DNA of 64,000 nt from JAOPZW01 sp963764585 (GCA_963764585.1 CAVXTB010000016.1:230779-294778); one strand, 5' to 3'; positions 17,656 to 27,515 are shown, counted from the stretch's first letter. The notes: generated from the letters alone by a model not told the origin. Program-made: numbers and translations.

Positions 17656-19103
17656 GCGAGCTCGCCGTGCGGCTGGGCCGCCGACTTGGGCGCCGGCTTG
17701 ACGACGACCAGCGCGACCACGATCGCCGCCACGACGAGCGCCGCCGCGATCCAGAACGCCAGGTGGTAGCCGCCGGTCAGCGCCTGCGCGGCCGACTGCC
17801 CGCCGCTGGCCAGCGTGTCCGTGCGCGACGTCGACAGCGTGGCGAGCACGGCCAGGCCGAGCGCGCCGCCGACCTGCGCGGTCGTGTTGACCAGGCCGGA
17901 GGCCAGGCCGGCCTCGGTCGGCGTGACGCCGGTCATCGCGAGCGTCATCAGCGCCGGGAAGGCCAGGCCGGCGCCGGTGCCGAGCAGGACCATCACCGGG
18001 GCCACGTGCGTCAGGTAGTCACCGTCGACCGGTGCCTGCGTGAACAGCGCGAGGGCTGCGGCGATGAACGTCATCCCGGCCAGGATCGACGCGCGCGCGC
18101 CGAAGCGCATGATCAGCCGCTCGGAGTAGCGCACCGACAGCGTGCCCATCACGATCGTCACCGGCAGGAAGGCCAGGCCGATCTCCAGGGCGTCGTAGCC
18201 GAGCACGCGCTCGAGGTACAGCGAGCCCAGGAAGAACACGCCGAACATCCCTGCCACCGACAGGACCTGGATCAGGTTGGCGCCGGTCAGGTTGCGCGAG
18301 CGGAAGATCCCCAGCGGGATCAGCGGAGTGCGCGCCGTCGCCTCGCGGACGACGAACGCCACCAGCAGCGCGACCGCGACCGCGCCGAGCAGCAGCGTGC
18401 TGCTCGCGCCCCAGCCGTCCTGCGCCGCCGGCTGGACGATCGTGTAGACGCCGAGCATCAGCGAAGCGGTCACGAGCACGGCGCCCGGGACGTCGGCGCC
18501 CTCGCCGAGCCCGATGCCCTTGTCGTGATCGAGCAGCCGCGTCGCGTAGACGGCCGTCGCGATGCCGATCGGGATGTTGACGAAGAAGATCCAGTGCCAG
18601 TTGATCGACTGGGTCAGCACGCCGCCGGCCAGCAGGCCGACCGAGCCGCCGGCCGAAGCGACGAACGCGTACACGCCGATCGCCTTGGCCTGCTCGCGCG
18701 GCTCGGGGAACATCGTGACGATCATCCCGAGGATGACCGCGGAGGTCATCGCGCCGCCGATGCCCTGCACGAAGCGCGCCGCGACGAGCATCTCCTGGCT
18801 CTGCGCCGCGCCGCACAGCAGCGACGCCGCGCTGAAGACGCCCAGGCCAGCCAGGAAGATGGTCTTGCGCCCGACGAGGTCGCCGAGGCGCCCGGCCAGC
18901 AGCAGCAGGCCGCCGAAGGCGATCAGATAGGCGTTGACGACCCATGCGAGGCTCGACTGAGAGAAGCCCAGGTCGTCCTGGATCGACGGCAGGGCCACGT
19001 TCACGATGGTCACGTCGAGGACGATCATCAGCATCCCGACGCACAGCACGTAGAGGGCGATCCACCGGGAACGCTCGCTCTGTGCCTGTGTCTTGGTCGT
19101 CAT
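17640..19103 (-). CDS. MFS transporter, DHA2 (14-helix) drug exporter family
   Basis: 487 residues from an ATG with GGAGAGG six bases upstream; an in-frame ATG six codons earlier has poorer spacing. DHA2 motifs are clear: LDVTIVNVALPSIQ in helix 1, RLGDLVGRKTIF in the first cytoplasmic loop and GVYAFVASAGGSVGLLAGGVLTQ (motif C, antiporter). Likely a proton-coupled multidrug or antiseptic exporter. It is divergent from a YCII/ECF sigma operon, and its upstream region carries TGTCGA-N17-CGAC, so the pump may be switched on by that sigma factor. The last 16 bases overlap the end of the P1 peptidase. Confidence 0.9.
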   Translation of the reverse strand: MTTKTQAQSERSRWIALYVLCVGMLMIVLDVTIVNVALPSIQDDLGFSQSSLAWVVNAYLIAFGGLLLLAGRLGDLVGRKTIFLAGLGVFSAASLLCGAAQSQEMLVAARFVQGIGGAMTSAVILGMIVTMFPEPREQAKAIGVYAFVASAGGSVGLLAGGVLTQSINWHWIFFVNIPIGIATAVYATRLLDHDKGIGLGEGADVPGAVLVTASLMLGVYTIVQPAAQDGWGASSTLLLGAVAVALLVAFVVREATARTPLIPLGIFRSRNLTGANLIQVLSVAGMFGVFFLGSLYLERVLGYDALEIGLAFLPVTIVMGTLSVRYSERLIMRFGARASILAGMTFIAAALALFTQAPVDGDYLTHVAPVMVLLGTGAGLAFPALMTLAMTGVTPTEAGLASGLVNTTAQVGGALGLAVLATLSTSRTDTLASGGQSAAQALTGGYHLAFWIAAALVVAAIVVALVVVKPAPKSAAQPHGELAYSEG

Positions 19104-19179
19104 GTTCCTCTCCGTTTTCACTGGGGTTTGACGTAGAGACCGGGTGCAGCCCCGGAACTCATCGGTCTGTCACACCCAT

Positions 19180-19206
19180 GTCGGAGCAGACGCGCGCTTC
19201 TCGACA
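19180..19206 (-). promoter_or_regulatory. ECF42-type promoter facing the DHA2 exporter
   Basis: On the minus strand TGTCGA (19206-19201), 17 bases, then CGAC (19183-19180). This equals the site on the opposite strand at 19216-19242 in sequence and spacing. It is about 77 bases upstream of the exporter start. ECF42 promoters are described with TGTCGA at -35 and CGA/TC-like -10. Confidence 0.6.
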
Positions 19207-19224
19207 TCCATCCCATGTCGAGAA
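19198..19224. repeat. Perfect 10-bp inverted repeat
   Basis: TTCTCGACAT (19198-19207), seven bases, then ATGTCGAGAA (19215-19224). Each arm contains the -35 element of one of two divergent ECF42-type promoters, which may be the whole reason for the symmetry. It could also be a repressor operator. Confidence 0.75.
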
Positions 19225-19242
19225 CTCGCGAGTGGCCTCGAC
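19216..19242 (+). promoter_or_regulatory. ECF42-type promoter of the YCII/sigma operon
   Basis: TGTCGA (19216-19221), 17 bases, CGAC (19239-19242), about 50 bases before the YCII start codon. It agrees with the ECF42 consensus and implies autoregulation by the sigma factor encoded second in the operon. Confidence 0.65.
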
Positions 19243-19294
19243 TTCGCTATGAACGGCGCCAGATCCGAGCGCCCGAACGGCAAGGAGCGATGCG

Positions 19295-19647
19295 ATGAAG
19301 TACCTGATGCTGATCTACGAGAACCCGGGGACCCGGGAGAAGTTCTTCGCCGACGAGGAGCTCATGGGCCGGGTCAATGCGATCGTCGACGAGCTCAGGG
19401 AGTCCGGCGAGCTCGTCGACGGCGAGGGCCTGGCCGATCCGTCGCAGGCCAAGGCGGTGCGCCTCGTCGAGGGTGCTCCCGCCGTCACCGACGGGCCCTT
19501 CGCCGAGTCCAAGGAGTTCCTCGGCGGCTTCATGATCGTCGACTGCGAGAGCATCGACCGCGCTGTGGACATCGCCAAGCGCTTCCCGCACTGGGGCACC
19601 GGCGGCATGGAGGTGCGCCCGCTCATGGACAGCTCCGGGACGGAGAT

Positions 19648-19651
<4 letters not shown>
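19295..19651 (+). CDS. YCII-related (DGPF domain) protein
   Basis: 118 residues, one compact YCII domain beginning MKYLMLIYENPG with the family motif TDGPFAESKE near residue 65. AAGGAG stands upstream of the ATG. The biochemical role of DGPF proteins is not established. They are consistently co-encoded with ECF42 sigma factors, as here: the sigma gene starts inside the last codons (GTGA overlap). Confidence 0.9.
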
Positions 19652-20874
<1,223 letters not shown>

Positions 20875-20875
20875 G

Positions 20876-21124
20876 ATGCACACCGATGCCAATGCGATCG
20901 CCGGAGTCCTCGAGGGGGTCTTCGTTGGCGACGCGACGTCCGGCGGACGGCGATGCCAGGCCTGCGGCAGCGATCATCCGATCGGCGAGCACCCGCTCTA
21001 CACGGGCGCGGGGTACGTGCTGCGCTGCCCAAGCTGCGGCGTGCTTGCGGCCACGATCGTCGAGCGGCCCGACCGGTACGTCGTGAGCCTGCACGGGACG
21101 TGGAGCGTGGCCCGCGCCGTCTAG
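20876..21124 (+). CDS. DUF6510 family small zinc-ribbon-like protein
   Basis: 82 residues. Two CxxC pairs (RCQACGSD and LRCPSCGVL) separated by about 25 residues predict a zinc ribbon. GAAGGAGGG precedes the ATG, which lies one base after the sigma factor stop, so it is the third gene of the YCII/sigma operon. The layout (HTDANAIAGVL, CxxC, GYVLRCPSCG) fits DUF6510. Function unknown. Its stop overlaps the convergent second sigma factor gene by four bases. Confidence 0.8.
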   Translation: MHTDANAIAGVLEGVFVGDATSGGRRCQACGSDHPIGEHPLYTGAGYVLRCPSCGVLAATIVERPDRYVVSLHGTWSVARAV

Positions 21125-22290
21125 CCGAGCTCCGCCAGCCGTCGCTGCAGCAGCCGCCGCTCGGCGTCGTCGTGCACGAGCGCGAGTGCCCGCCCGTAGG
21201 CGTCGCGGGCCTCGGCGGTGCGGCCGAGGCGGCGCAGCAGCTCGCCCCGCGTCGCGTGCAGGTAGTGGTAGTCCTCGAGCGCGAGGCGATCGACGATGGC
21301 AAGGCCGGCCTCGGGCCCCTGCTCCTCGGCGACCGCGACGGCCCGGCTGAGCTCGACGACCGGGGAGTCGGTGAGGCGGGCGAGCTCGCCGTACAGCGCG
21401 GCGATCTGGGGCCAGTCGCGCGGCTCGTCGGCGTGCAGCGAGGCGATCGCCGCCTGCACGACGTAGGGCCCGCGGCCGCGCAGCGCCAGCGCGCGATCGA
21501 GCACCGCGCGCCCTTCGGCGATCCGCTCGGTGTCCCACAGCGAGCGGTCCTGGTCCTCGAGCAGCACCAGGTCGCCGTCGCGGAAGCGCGCAGCGCGGCG
21601 GGCGTCGAGCAGCAGCATCATCGCCAGCAGGCCGTGGACCTCGGGCTCGTCGGGCATCAGCTCGGCCAGCGCGCGCCCGAGCCAGAGCGCCTCGGCCGTG
21701 AGCTCGTCCTGCCCGCCGTAGCCCGCGTTGAAGATCAGGTAGACGACCGCGAGCACGGCGGCGAGCCGGTCGGGCAGGAGATGGTCGGGCGGCACCCGGA
21801 ACGGGATCCCGGCGGCCCTGATCTTGCGCTTGGCGCGCACGAGGCGCTGGGCCATCGTGGCGTCGGGGACGAGGAAGGCGCGGGCGATCTGCTCGGTCGT
21901 CAGGCCGCCGAGCGTGCGCAGCGTCAGCGCGACCTGCGCCTCGGTCGCGAGCGCCGGATGGCAGCAGGTGAAGACGAGCTCGAGCCGCTCGTCGGGGAAG
22001 GTCGTCTCGTCCACGTCGTCCTCCGCTGCCTCCTGCACGTCGAGCAGCCGCGTCTTCTGCGCCAGCGTGCGATCGCGGCGGATGCGGTTGATCGCGCGGT
22101 TGCGCGCCGTCGTCAGCAGCCACGCGCCCGGGCTGTCGGGCACGCCGTCGCGCGGCCAGCGCTCCGCGGCGATCGCGAAGGCCTCCTGCGTGGCTTCCTC
22201 GGCGAGGTCGAAGTCGCCGAGGAAGCCGATGAGCGCTGCCAGGACGCGTCCCCACTGATCGCGGAACGCGCTCTCGAGGATCGCTACCAC
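21121..22290 (-). CDS. ECF RNA polymerase sigma factor, ECF42 type (DUF6596 extension)
   Basis: 389 residues from a GTG that overlaps the YCII stop in another frame. Region 2 is FGDFDLAEEATQEAFAIAAERW-like and region 4 LTTEQIARAFLVPDATMAQRLVRAK. The extension has LYLIFN-type AVVYLIFNAGYGG, LLEDQDRSLWD and GPYVVQAAIASLHAD. It is a paralogue of the sigma factor at 19.6 kb, arranged tail to tail with it. The promoter of its YCII partner carries TGTCGA-N17-TGTC. Regulated stress is unknown. Confidence 0.92.
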   Translation of the reverse strand: MVAILESAFRDQWGRVLAALIGFLGDFDLAEEATQEAFAIAAERWPRDGVPDSPGAWLLTTARNRAINRIRRDRTLAQKTRLLDVQEAAEDDVDETTFPDERLELVFTCCHPALATEAQVALTLRTLGGLTTEQIARAFLVPDATMAQRLVRAKRKIRAAGIPFRVPPDHLLPDRLAAVLAVVYLIFNAGYGGQDELTAEALWLGRALAELMPDEPEVHGLLAMMLLLDARRAARFRDGDLVLLEDQDRSLWDTERIAEGRAVLDRALALRGRGPYVVQAAIASLHADEPRDWPQIAALYGELARLTDSPVVELSRAVAVAEEQGPEAGLAIVDRLALEDYHYLHATRGELLRRLGRTAEARDAYGRALALVHDDAERRLLQRRLAELG

Positions 22291-22640
22291 GCCCCCATCG
22301 GGCGCACCTCGACGGCGCCGCCCATGCTCGCCGCCGGGATCCGCGCCGCCAGCTCGATCGCGGCGTCGAGGTCGTCGGCCTCGTAGAAGCAGTAGCCGCC
22401 GATGGCCTCCTTGAGCTCGACGAACGGGCCGTCCGTGGTCAGCGTCCTGCCGTCCTGCACGCGAACGGTCGTCGCCGTCTCGGGGCTCTGCATCTGCTCG
22501 CCGGGCGTGAACCCGGGCGTCTCGTTGATCGCCTTGTAGGCGCCGTAGACGGCGTTCTGCTCGTCCTGCGAGAGGCCGTCCCACGCCTCGGTCCCGGGGA
22601 GCGGCGTCGTGCCCTGGTGGATCAGCAGCATGTACTTCAT
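22284..22640 (-). CDS. YCII-related (DGPF domain) protein
   Basis: 118 residues (MKYMLLIHQGTTP..., TDGPFVELKEAIGGY). The ATG is preceded by CAGGAGGAACGCC, a strong ribosome site. First gene of an operon with the overlapping ECF42 sigma gene. It is about the same length as the YCII protein at 19.3 kb but clearly divergent in sequence, so the two pairs look like separately evolved modules and not a recent duplication. Confidence 0.9.
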   Translation of the reverse strand: MKYMLLIHQGTTPLPGTEAWDGLSQDEQNAVYGAYKAINETPGFTPGEQMQSPETATTVRVQDGRTLTTDGPFVELKEAIGGYCFYEADDLDAAIELAARIPAASMGGAVEVRPMGAW

Positions 22641-22676
22641 GGCGTTCCTCCTGTCTTGAGGGATGGTCGCCAATAA

Positions 22677-22703
22677 GACAAACGGGAGACGCCGAAATCG
22701 ACA
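22677..22703 (-). promoter_or_regulatory. ECF42-type promoter of the second YCII/sigma operon
   Basis: Minus strand: TGTCGA (22703-22698), 17 bases, TGTC (22680-22677), about 37 bases before the YCII ATG. Same -35 and spacing as the sites at 19.2 kb; the -10 differs by one base from CGTC. Confidence 0.55.
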
Positions 22704-22784
22704 CCGCGACGGCGCCAACGGAAATCCAACGCCGCGTCCATACCGTCGCCGCCCGCAGAGATGGCGACCGAGAGGAGACGCGAG

Positions 22785-23009
22785 GTGACGAACGCGGACA
22801 TCGTGCGGCGGTTCGAGACGGAGTTCAAGGACCGCAGCAACTTCGACATCGTCGTGACCCAAGGCGACCTCGTCGCCGATCGGATCAGCGCCACGGGCAG
22901 GCGCACGGACAACGGCGAGCGCGCCGAGTGGGTCGAGAACCACATCTACCGCGTCCGCGACGGGCGCATCTGCGCGTTGTGGCCGGCCGGCGGCCCGACG
23001 CTGTATTGA
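22785..23009 (+). CDS. Small NTF2/SnoaL-like protein, possibly truncated
   Basis: 74 residues from GTG (V-T-N-A-D-I-V-R-R-F-E), which has GAGGAGA about eight bases upstream; an ATG at 22761 would add eight residues. The C-terminal WVENHIYRVRDGRICALWPAGG resembles the last strands of SnoaL-like NTF2 domains, but the length is about half of the usual 120-140. It may be a minimal domain or a remnant. It precedes the DUF899 gene by 12 bases and is likely co-transcribed with it. Confidence 0.6.
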   Translation: MTNADIVRRFETEFKDRSNFDIVVTQGDLVADRISATGRRTDNGERAEWVENHIYRVRDGRICALWPAGGPTLY

Positions 23010-23021
23010 GGGGGTGCCCGC

Positions 23022-23726
23022 ATGACGTTGCACGACGTCCGCTTCCCTGGTGAGACCGACGCCTACCGAGCGGCACGCGACCGCCTGCTCGAGGCCGAGC
23101 TGGACCTGCGGCGCCGCATCGAGGCGGTCGCCGCGCAGCGGCGCGAGCTCCCGCTCGGCGGCACGGTCCCGACGGACTACGAGCTGGCCGAGTGGGACGC
23201 CGGCGTCGGCAAGGTGCGCGCGACACGGCTGTCGGAGCTCTTCGCGCCCGGTGGCGACACGCTGCTCGTCTACAGCTTCATGTTCCGGCCAGGTGAGGAG
23301 GGCCTCGCACTCGAGGTCCCGTGCCCGATCTGCACGTCGATCATCGACGGCATCGACGGCGGTGTGCGCCATCTGGAGCAGCGGATCGCGTTCGCCGTGA
23401 TCGCCAAGGCGCCGGTCGAGCGGCTCGCGGCGCACGCCCGCGCCCGCGGGTGGCGTCACGTCCGGCTGCTGTCGTCGGCCGGAACGACCTTCAATCGGGA
23501 CTATCACGCGGAGACCGAGGACGAGGAGCAGTTCGCCGTGGCGACGACCTTCGTCCGGCGCGACGGGCGCCTGCACCACTTCTGGAGCAGCGAGCTGTGG
23601 CACGTGCCGACGGAGGCGGGCCAGCACCCCCGCCATGTCGACTTCATGTGGCCGATGTGGGCGATCCTCGACAGCACGCCGCAAGGGCGCGGCAGCGACT
23701 GGATGCCGCGGCTCGACTACGACTGA
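23022..23726 (+). CDS. DUF899 family thioredoxin-like protein
   Basis: 234 residues. The DUF899 layout is seen: RRRIEAVAAQRRELPLGG near the N-terminus, TLLVYSFMF, then PCPICTSIIDGIDGG where the conserved Cys/Asp-Gly segment lies, and the C-terminal FWSSELW...FMWPMWAILD. The fold is thioredoxin-like but the enzymatic role is unknown. Its end overlaps the convergent SARP-type gene by ten bases. Confidence 0.85.
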   Translation: MTLHDVRFPGETDAYRAARDRLLEAELDLRRRIEAVAAQRRELPLGGTVPTDYELAEWDAGVGKVRATRLSELFAPGGDTLLVYSFMFRPGEEGLALEVPCPICTSIIDGIDGGVRHLEQRIAFAVIAKAPVERLAAHARARGWRHVRLLSSAGTTFNRDYHAETEDEEQFAVATTFVRRDGRLHHFWSSELWHVPTEAGQHPRHVDFMWPMWAILDSTPQGRGSDWMPRLDYD

Positions 23727-24481
23727 GCGCTCGCCGGTTGCCTGAGCGCAGCAGTGAAGACGGCGACGGTCTCGGTGCTCGGCTCGACGCCGAGCTCGTC
23801 GCGCATCAGCGCGCGATAGCGATCGAACACGCGCGCCGCACCGAGGCGATCCCCGGCCAGCGCGCGCGAGCGGATCAGGCGCTGGTGGAGCGCCTCGCGA
23901 TACGGATCGAGGTCGAGGGCCTGCTCCGCGTGCCGCGCGGAGAGCGCGTAGTCGCCGACGGTGGCGTGGGCCTCGCCGAGGATCTCGCGGGCGGCGACCT
24001 GCAGGTCGCGCAGGCGGTCGCGCTGACGCAGCGTCCACGGGTTGTAGAGGCCGGGCAGGAGCGGTCGCGCGCAGATGATGCAGGTGACGATGGCGCTGGC
24101 GGCCGCGGCCCGCGCCTCGCCGCGGGCCATCTGCGTCTCGGCGTCGTGGAGCGCGTCGGCAGCGGTGTCGACGTCGAGCGTGCCGCCGTCGAGGCGCAGC
24201 TGATAGCAGCCGAAGGCGCTGCCGATCAGCTCCCGATCGAGCCCCGCCCGCGTCGCGGCCGCGCGGATCTTGCTGATCACCGCACGCAGCGCGGTCTCCC
24301 ACGAGCGCGGCAGGCCGTCGGGCCAGAGCTCGTCGGCGATCGCGTCGCGGCTCAGCGCGCGCCTGTGCTCGACGGCGAGCATCGCGAGCACCAGGCGACC
24401 CTGGTTGCCCGGCAGGTCGCGGTCGCTGAGCACGGCGCACCCGTCCTCGACGATGAGCCGACCGGTGGCCGAGATCCGCAC
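23717..24481 (-). CDS. BTAD-domain (AfsR/SARP-type) transcriptional regulator
   Basis: 254 residues from a GTG (V-R-I-S-A-T-G-R-L). An N-terminal winged-helix DNA-binding domain (LSRDAIADELWPDGLPRSWETALRAVISKIRAA) is followed by the all-helical bacterial transcriptional activation domain (ARHAEQALDLDPYREALHQRLIRSRALAGDRLGAARVFDRYRA in part). SARPs bind direct repeats near -35 of target promoters, often in secondary metabolism. Upstream in-frame codons are read through a divergent gene's region, so the GTG start is preferred. Target unknown. Confidence 0.8.
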   Translation of the reverse strand: MRISATGRLIVEDGCAVLSDRDLPGNQGRLVLAMLAVEHRRALSRDAIADELWPDGLPRSWETALRAVISKIRAAATRAGLDRELIGSAFGCYQLRLDGGTLDVDTAADALHDAETQMARGEARAAAASAIVTCIICARPLLPGLYNPWTLRQRDRLRDLQVAAREILGEAHATVGDYALSARHAEQALDLDPYREALHQRLIRSRALAGDRLGAARVFDRYRALMRDELGVEPSTETVAVFTAALRQPASAQS

Positions 24482-24512
24482 CTGCCTACTATCCCACGCG
24501 GAGGTGGAGAGC

Positions 24513-24683
24513 TTGGAGTACGTCGTCGAATGTGACTGCGGCTGGTCGTGCCGCGGCACCCAGGAGGAGATCATCACCGCGTGCCGGGAGCATGGCCGTG
24601 AGGTCCACGGGCTCGAGTTGACCGCTGAGCAGGTGCTCGCCGTGGCCCAGCGGGTGGTGCCGGCGGGCGACGACCCAGGCTGA
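24513..24683 (+). CDS. DUF1059 family small protein
   Basis: 56 residues from a TTG start with GGAGGTGGAGA upstream. The sequence (EYVVECDCGWSCRGT, EEIITACREHGREVHGLE, LTAEQV) has the CxC start and central His-rich helix of DUF1059. Function unknown. It starts about 30 bases from the divergent SARP-type gene and ends 21 bases before the large regulator. A GTG three codons upstream is an alternative start. Confidence 0.7.
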   Translation: MEYVVECDCGWSCRGTQEEIITACREHGREVHGLELTAEQVLAVAQRVVPAGDDPG

Positions 24684-24704
24684 CCGATCGCTTAGGGTCG
24701 CCCG

Positions 24705-27491
24705 ATGCTCGAGGTCCGGATCCTCGGACCGCTCGAGGTCGCGGTCGACGGCGAGCTGCGGCGGCTGAGCGGGCGCAAGCAGCGATCGCTGCTCGCGCTG
24801 CTCGCGCTGGGCGCCGGGGAGGTCGTGTCGGCCGACCGCCTCGTCGAGGAGCTGTGGCCCACCTACGACCCGCGCGCTCGCGCGCGGCTGCACGTGTACG
24901 TCTCGCAGCTGCGCAGGGTGCTCGGGCCCGCCGGGCGCGCGATCGAGGGGCGCTCCGAGGGCTACGTGCTCCAGGTCGCTCCCGACGGCATCGACGCGTG
25001 GTCCTTCGAGCGGATGGCGAGCGCCGGCGCGAACGCCCTGCGCGCCGGCGACCCGGAGGCCGCGGCGCGCACGCTGCGCGCGGCGCTCGACCTCTGGCGG
25101 GGCGGGGCGCTGGAGGATTGCGCCCGCGGGCCGCTGGCGGAGCCCACCGTCGCCCGGCTCGGCGAGCTGCGGCTGTCGGCGCTCGAGGACCGGATCGACG
25201 CCGACCTCGCGCTCGGGCGCGCGCAGGAGCTCGTGGCCGAGCTCGAGGCGCTCGTGTCCGACGAGCCGCTGCGCGAGCGGCTGCGCGGTCAGCAGATGCT
25301 CGCCCTCTACCGCGCCGGCAGGCAGGCCGACGCGCTCGACGTCTACGCGGCGGCGCGCAACGAGCTGCTCGAGGACCTCGGCCTCGAGCCCGGCCCGGAC
25401 CTGCGGCGCCTGCACGATGCGATCCGCCAGGCCGACCCGGCGCTGGACGTCGAGGCCGCGGAGCTGCGCGCCCGACGCCACCTGCCGGCGCCGGCCACGG
25501 CGCTCGTCGGGCGGCGCGCGCAGACGGACGACATCGTGCGTACGCTCGGCGCGCCCGACGCGCGCCTGCTCACCCTGACGGGGCCCGGCGGCGCCGGCAA
25601 GACGCGGCTGGCCATCCAGGCCGCCGCGGAGGTCGCCGAGCGCTTCGAGGACGGGGTCTACTTCGTGGAGCTGGCGCCGCTCGAGGACGCCGCCTTCGTG
25701 GCGCCGGCGATGGTGCATGCGCTCGGCGCCGACGAGCGCACCGACGAGCCGCCCGAGCAGACGCTGGCCAAGCACCTGCGCGACCGGTGCCTGCTGCTCG
25801 TGCTCGACAACTTCGAGCACGTCGACGAGGCCGCGCCGCTGGTGGGCCGGCTGCTCGACGCCGCGCCCGCGCTGAAGGTGCTCGCCACCAGCCGCGCGCC
25901 CCTGCGGCTGGACGGCGTGGAGCGTGAGTACCCCGTGTCGCCGCTGACCGACGCCGAGTCCGTCGCGCTCTTCATGGCCCGGGCCGGGGCGGCCAGGCAC
26001 GGGTTCCAGCTCACGGGCGCGAACGTCGGCGCGCTCACCCAGCTCTGCGCCAACCTCGACGGCCTGCCCCTCGCGATCGAGCTGGCCGCCGCGCGCAGCC
26101 GGACGCTCTCGCTGCAGGACATGCTCGCGAGCCTTCCCGGCAGGCTCGACCTGGCGGCCGAGGGGCCGCGCGACCTGCCCGCCCGCCAGCAGACGCTGCG
26201 CGCGACCATCGGCTGGAGCTACGGACTGCTCGAGCCCGAGGGCCGCGAGCTGTTCGCGCGGCTCGCGGTGTTCGTCGGCGGGTTCTCCGAGCCGTCGGCC
26301 GGCGAGGTCTGCGCAGCAGAGCGCTCGGCCCTCGCGCAGCTCGTCGAGCAGAGCCTGCTGGTGGCGCGGCCGGGCGCGAGCGGGGCGGCGCGGCTCGACA
26401 TGCTCGAGACGGTCCGCGAGTACGCCCACGAACGGCTCGAGGAGAGCGGCGAGCTCGATCGCGCGCGCGAGCGCCACGCCGCGCACTTCGTCGCGCTCGC
26501 GGAGGCCGCGGAGCCGGCGATGCGCGGCCCGCAGGGCGAGGGCTGGCTCGCGCGCCTGGAGGACGACCACGCCAACCTGCGCGCGGCGATGGCGTGGGCG
26601 CGGCTGTCCGGCTCGCTCGAGATGGAGCTTCGGCTGGTCGGCGCGCTGGCCCGGTTCTGGGAGATCCGCTACCCGCGCGAGGGTCGTGGCCACCTCGAAG
26701 ACGCCCTGGAGCAGCGGGCCGACGATCAGCCACGGGCACTGCGAGCCAAGGTCCTGCTGGGCGTCACGCGGATCGCTCTCAGCCAGGGCGACTACGCCCG
26801 CATGCGGTCGGCCGGGGGCGAGAGCCTCGAGCTCTTCAAGGCGCTGGGGGACCTGCACGGCGTCGCGCGGGCGCTGAACCGGCTGGCCACCGCGGTGAGC
26901 AACGAGGGCGACTACGACCGCGGCACGTCCCTGTACGAGCAGAGCGTGGCGATCTACCGCGAGCTCGAGGATGAGCTCGGCCTGGGCTCCACCATGAACG
27001 ACCTGGGCTGCCTCGCCCTCATGCAGGGCGAGCTCGAGCGCGCCGCCGAGCTCAGCGAGGAGGGGCTCGCCCACTACGTCAAGGCGGGCGAGCGCTACGC
27101 CCTGTTCTATCCGCTGTTCAACCTCGCGCTGGCCAGGCTGTGGCAGGGGCGCCTCGACGAGGCGCTCGAACGCTTCGCCAGCGGCGTCGAGCTCGCCCAC
27201 GAGCTCGGCTACCGCGAGCAGGTCATCTACTTCGTGGAAGGGCTCGGGGCGGCGCACGCCGCCGCGGGGGAGCACGAGCGGGCGGCGCGGCTGCTGGGCG
27301 CGGCGCACGCGGCCGCGGCGGAGATGGGCATCCTGCTCGAGCCGCTCGAGCGCGACATGCACGACCGCGCGGTGGCCGCCTCGACGGCCGCGCTGGGCGA
27401 GGCCGGCTTCGCCGCCGCGCACGCCGAGGGCCGGGCGCTGACGCATGAGGCGGCGGTGGCTTACGCGCTCGCGCCGCGAGCGACGCGCTGA
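24705..27491 (+). CDS. AfsR-like regulator: winged helix + BTAD + NTPase + TPR
   Basis: 928 residues. Residues ~1-95 are an OmpR-like winged helix (LSGRKQRSLLALLAL, VVSADRLVEELWP). The BTAD domain covers ~100-245 (RQADALDVYAAARNELLEDLGLEPG). An NTPase module starts near 265 with Walker A GPGGAGKTRL and Walker B LLLVLDNFEHVDE. TPR-like helices fill the last 300 residues. Such proteins integrate a signal through the NTPase/TPR part and activate secondary-metabolite or stress genes. The gene is followed by two hairpins and the aminotransferase-epimerase pair on the same strand, a possible target. Confidence 0.9.
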   Translation: MLEVRILGPLEVAVDGELRRLSGRKQRSLLALLALGAGEVVSADRLVEELWPTYDPRARARLHVYVSQLRRVLGPAGRAIEGRSEGYVLQVAPDGIDAWSFERMASAGANALRAGDPEAAARTLRAALDLWRGGALEDCARGPLAEPTVARLGELRLSALEDRIDADLALGRAQELVAELEALVSDEPLRERLRGQQMLALYRAGRQADALDVYAAARNELLEDLGLEPGPDLRRLHDAIRQADPALDVEAAELRARRHLPAPATALVGRRAQTDDIVRTLGAPDARLLTLTGPGGAGKTRLAIQAAAEVAERFEDGVYFVELAPLEDAAFVAPAMVHALGADERTDEPPEQTLAKHLRDRCLLLVLDNFEHVDEAAPLVGRLLDAAPALKVLATSRAPLRLDGVEREYPVSPLTDAESVALFMARAGAARHGFQLTGANVGALTQLCANLDGLPLAIELAAARSRTLSLQDMLASLPGRLDLAAEGPRDLPARQQTLRATIGWSYGLLEPEGRELFARLAVFVGGFSEPSAGEVCAAERSALAQLVEQSLLVARPGASGAARLDMLETVREYAHERLEESGELDRARERHAAHFVALAEAAEPAMRGPQGEGWLARLEDDHANLRAAMAWARLSGSLEMELRLVGALARFWEIRYPREGRGHLEDALEQRADDQPRALRAKVLLGVTRIALSQGDYARMRSAGGESLELFKALGDLHGVARALNRLATAVSNEGDYDRGTSLYEQSVAIYRELEDELGLGSTMNDLGCLALMQGELERAAELSEEGLAHYVKAGERYALFYPLFNLALARLWQGRLDEALERFASGVELAHELGYREQVIYFVEGLGAAHAAAGEHERAARLLGAAHAAAAEMGILLEPLERDMHDRAVAASTAALGEAGFAAAHAEGRALTHEAAVAYALAPRATR

Positions 27492-27515
27492 GCCGATGGT
27501 CACTCGGCGTGCGCG

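Noticed and set aside
19168..19194. TGTCACA on the plus strand upstream of the first YCII gene, as a SigJ promoter
   Set aside because: The bases 16 positions later are CGCG, not CGTC/TGTC, and a much better ECF42-type promoter lies downstream.
24489..27503. Very long minus-strand frame opposite the AfsR-like gene
   Set aside because: An antisense shadow produced by high GC; its translation lacks domains while the plus strand encodes a complete multidomain regulator.
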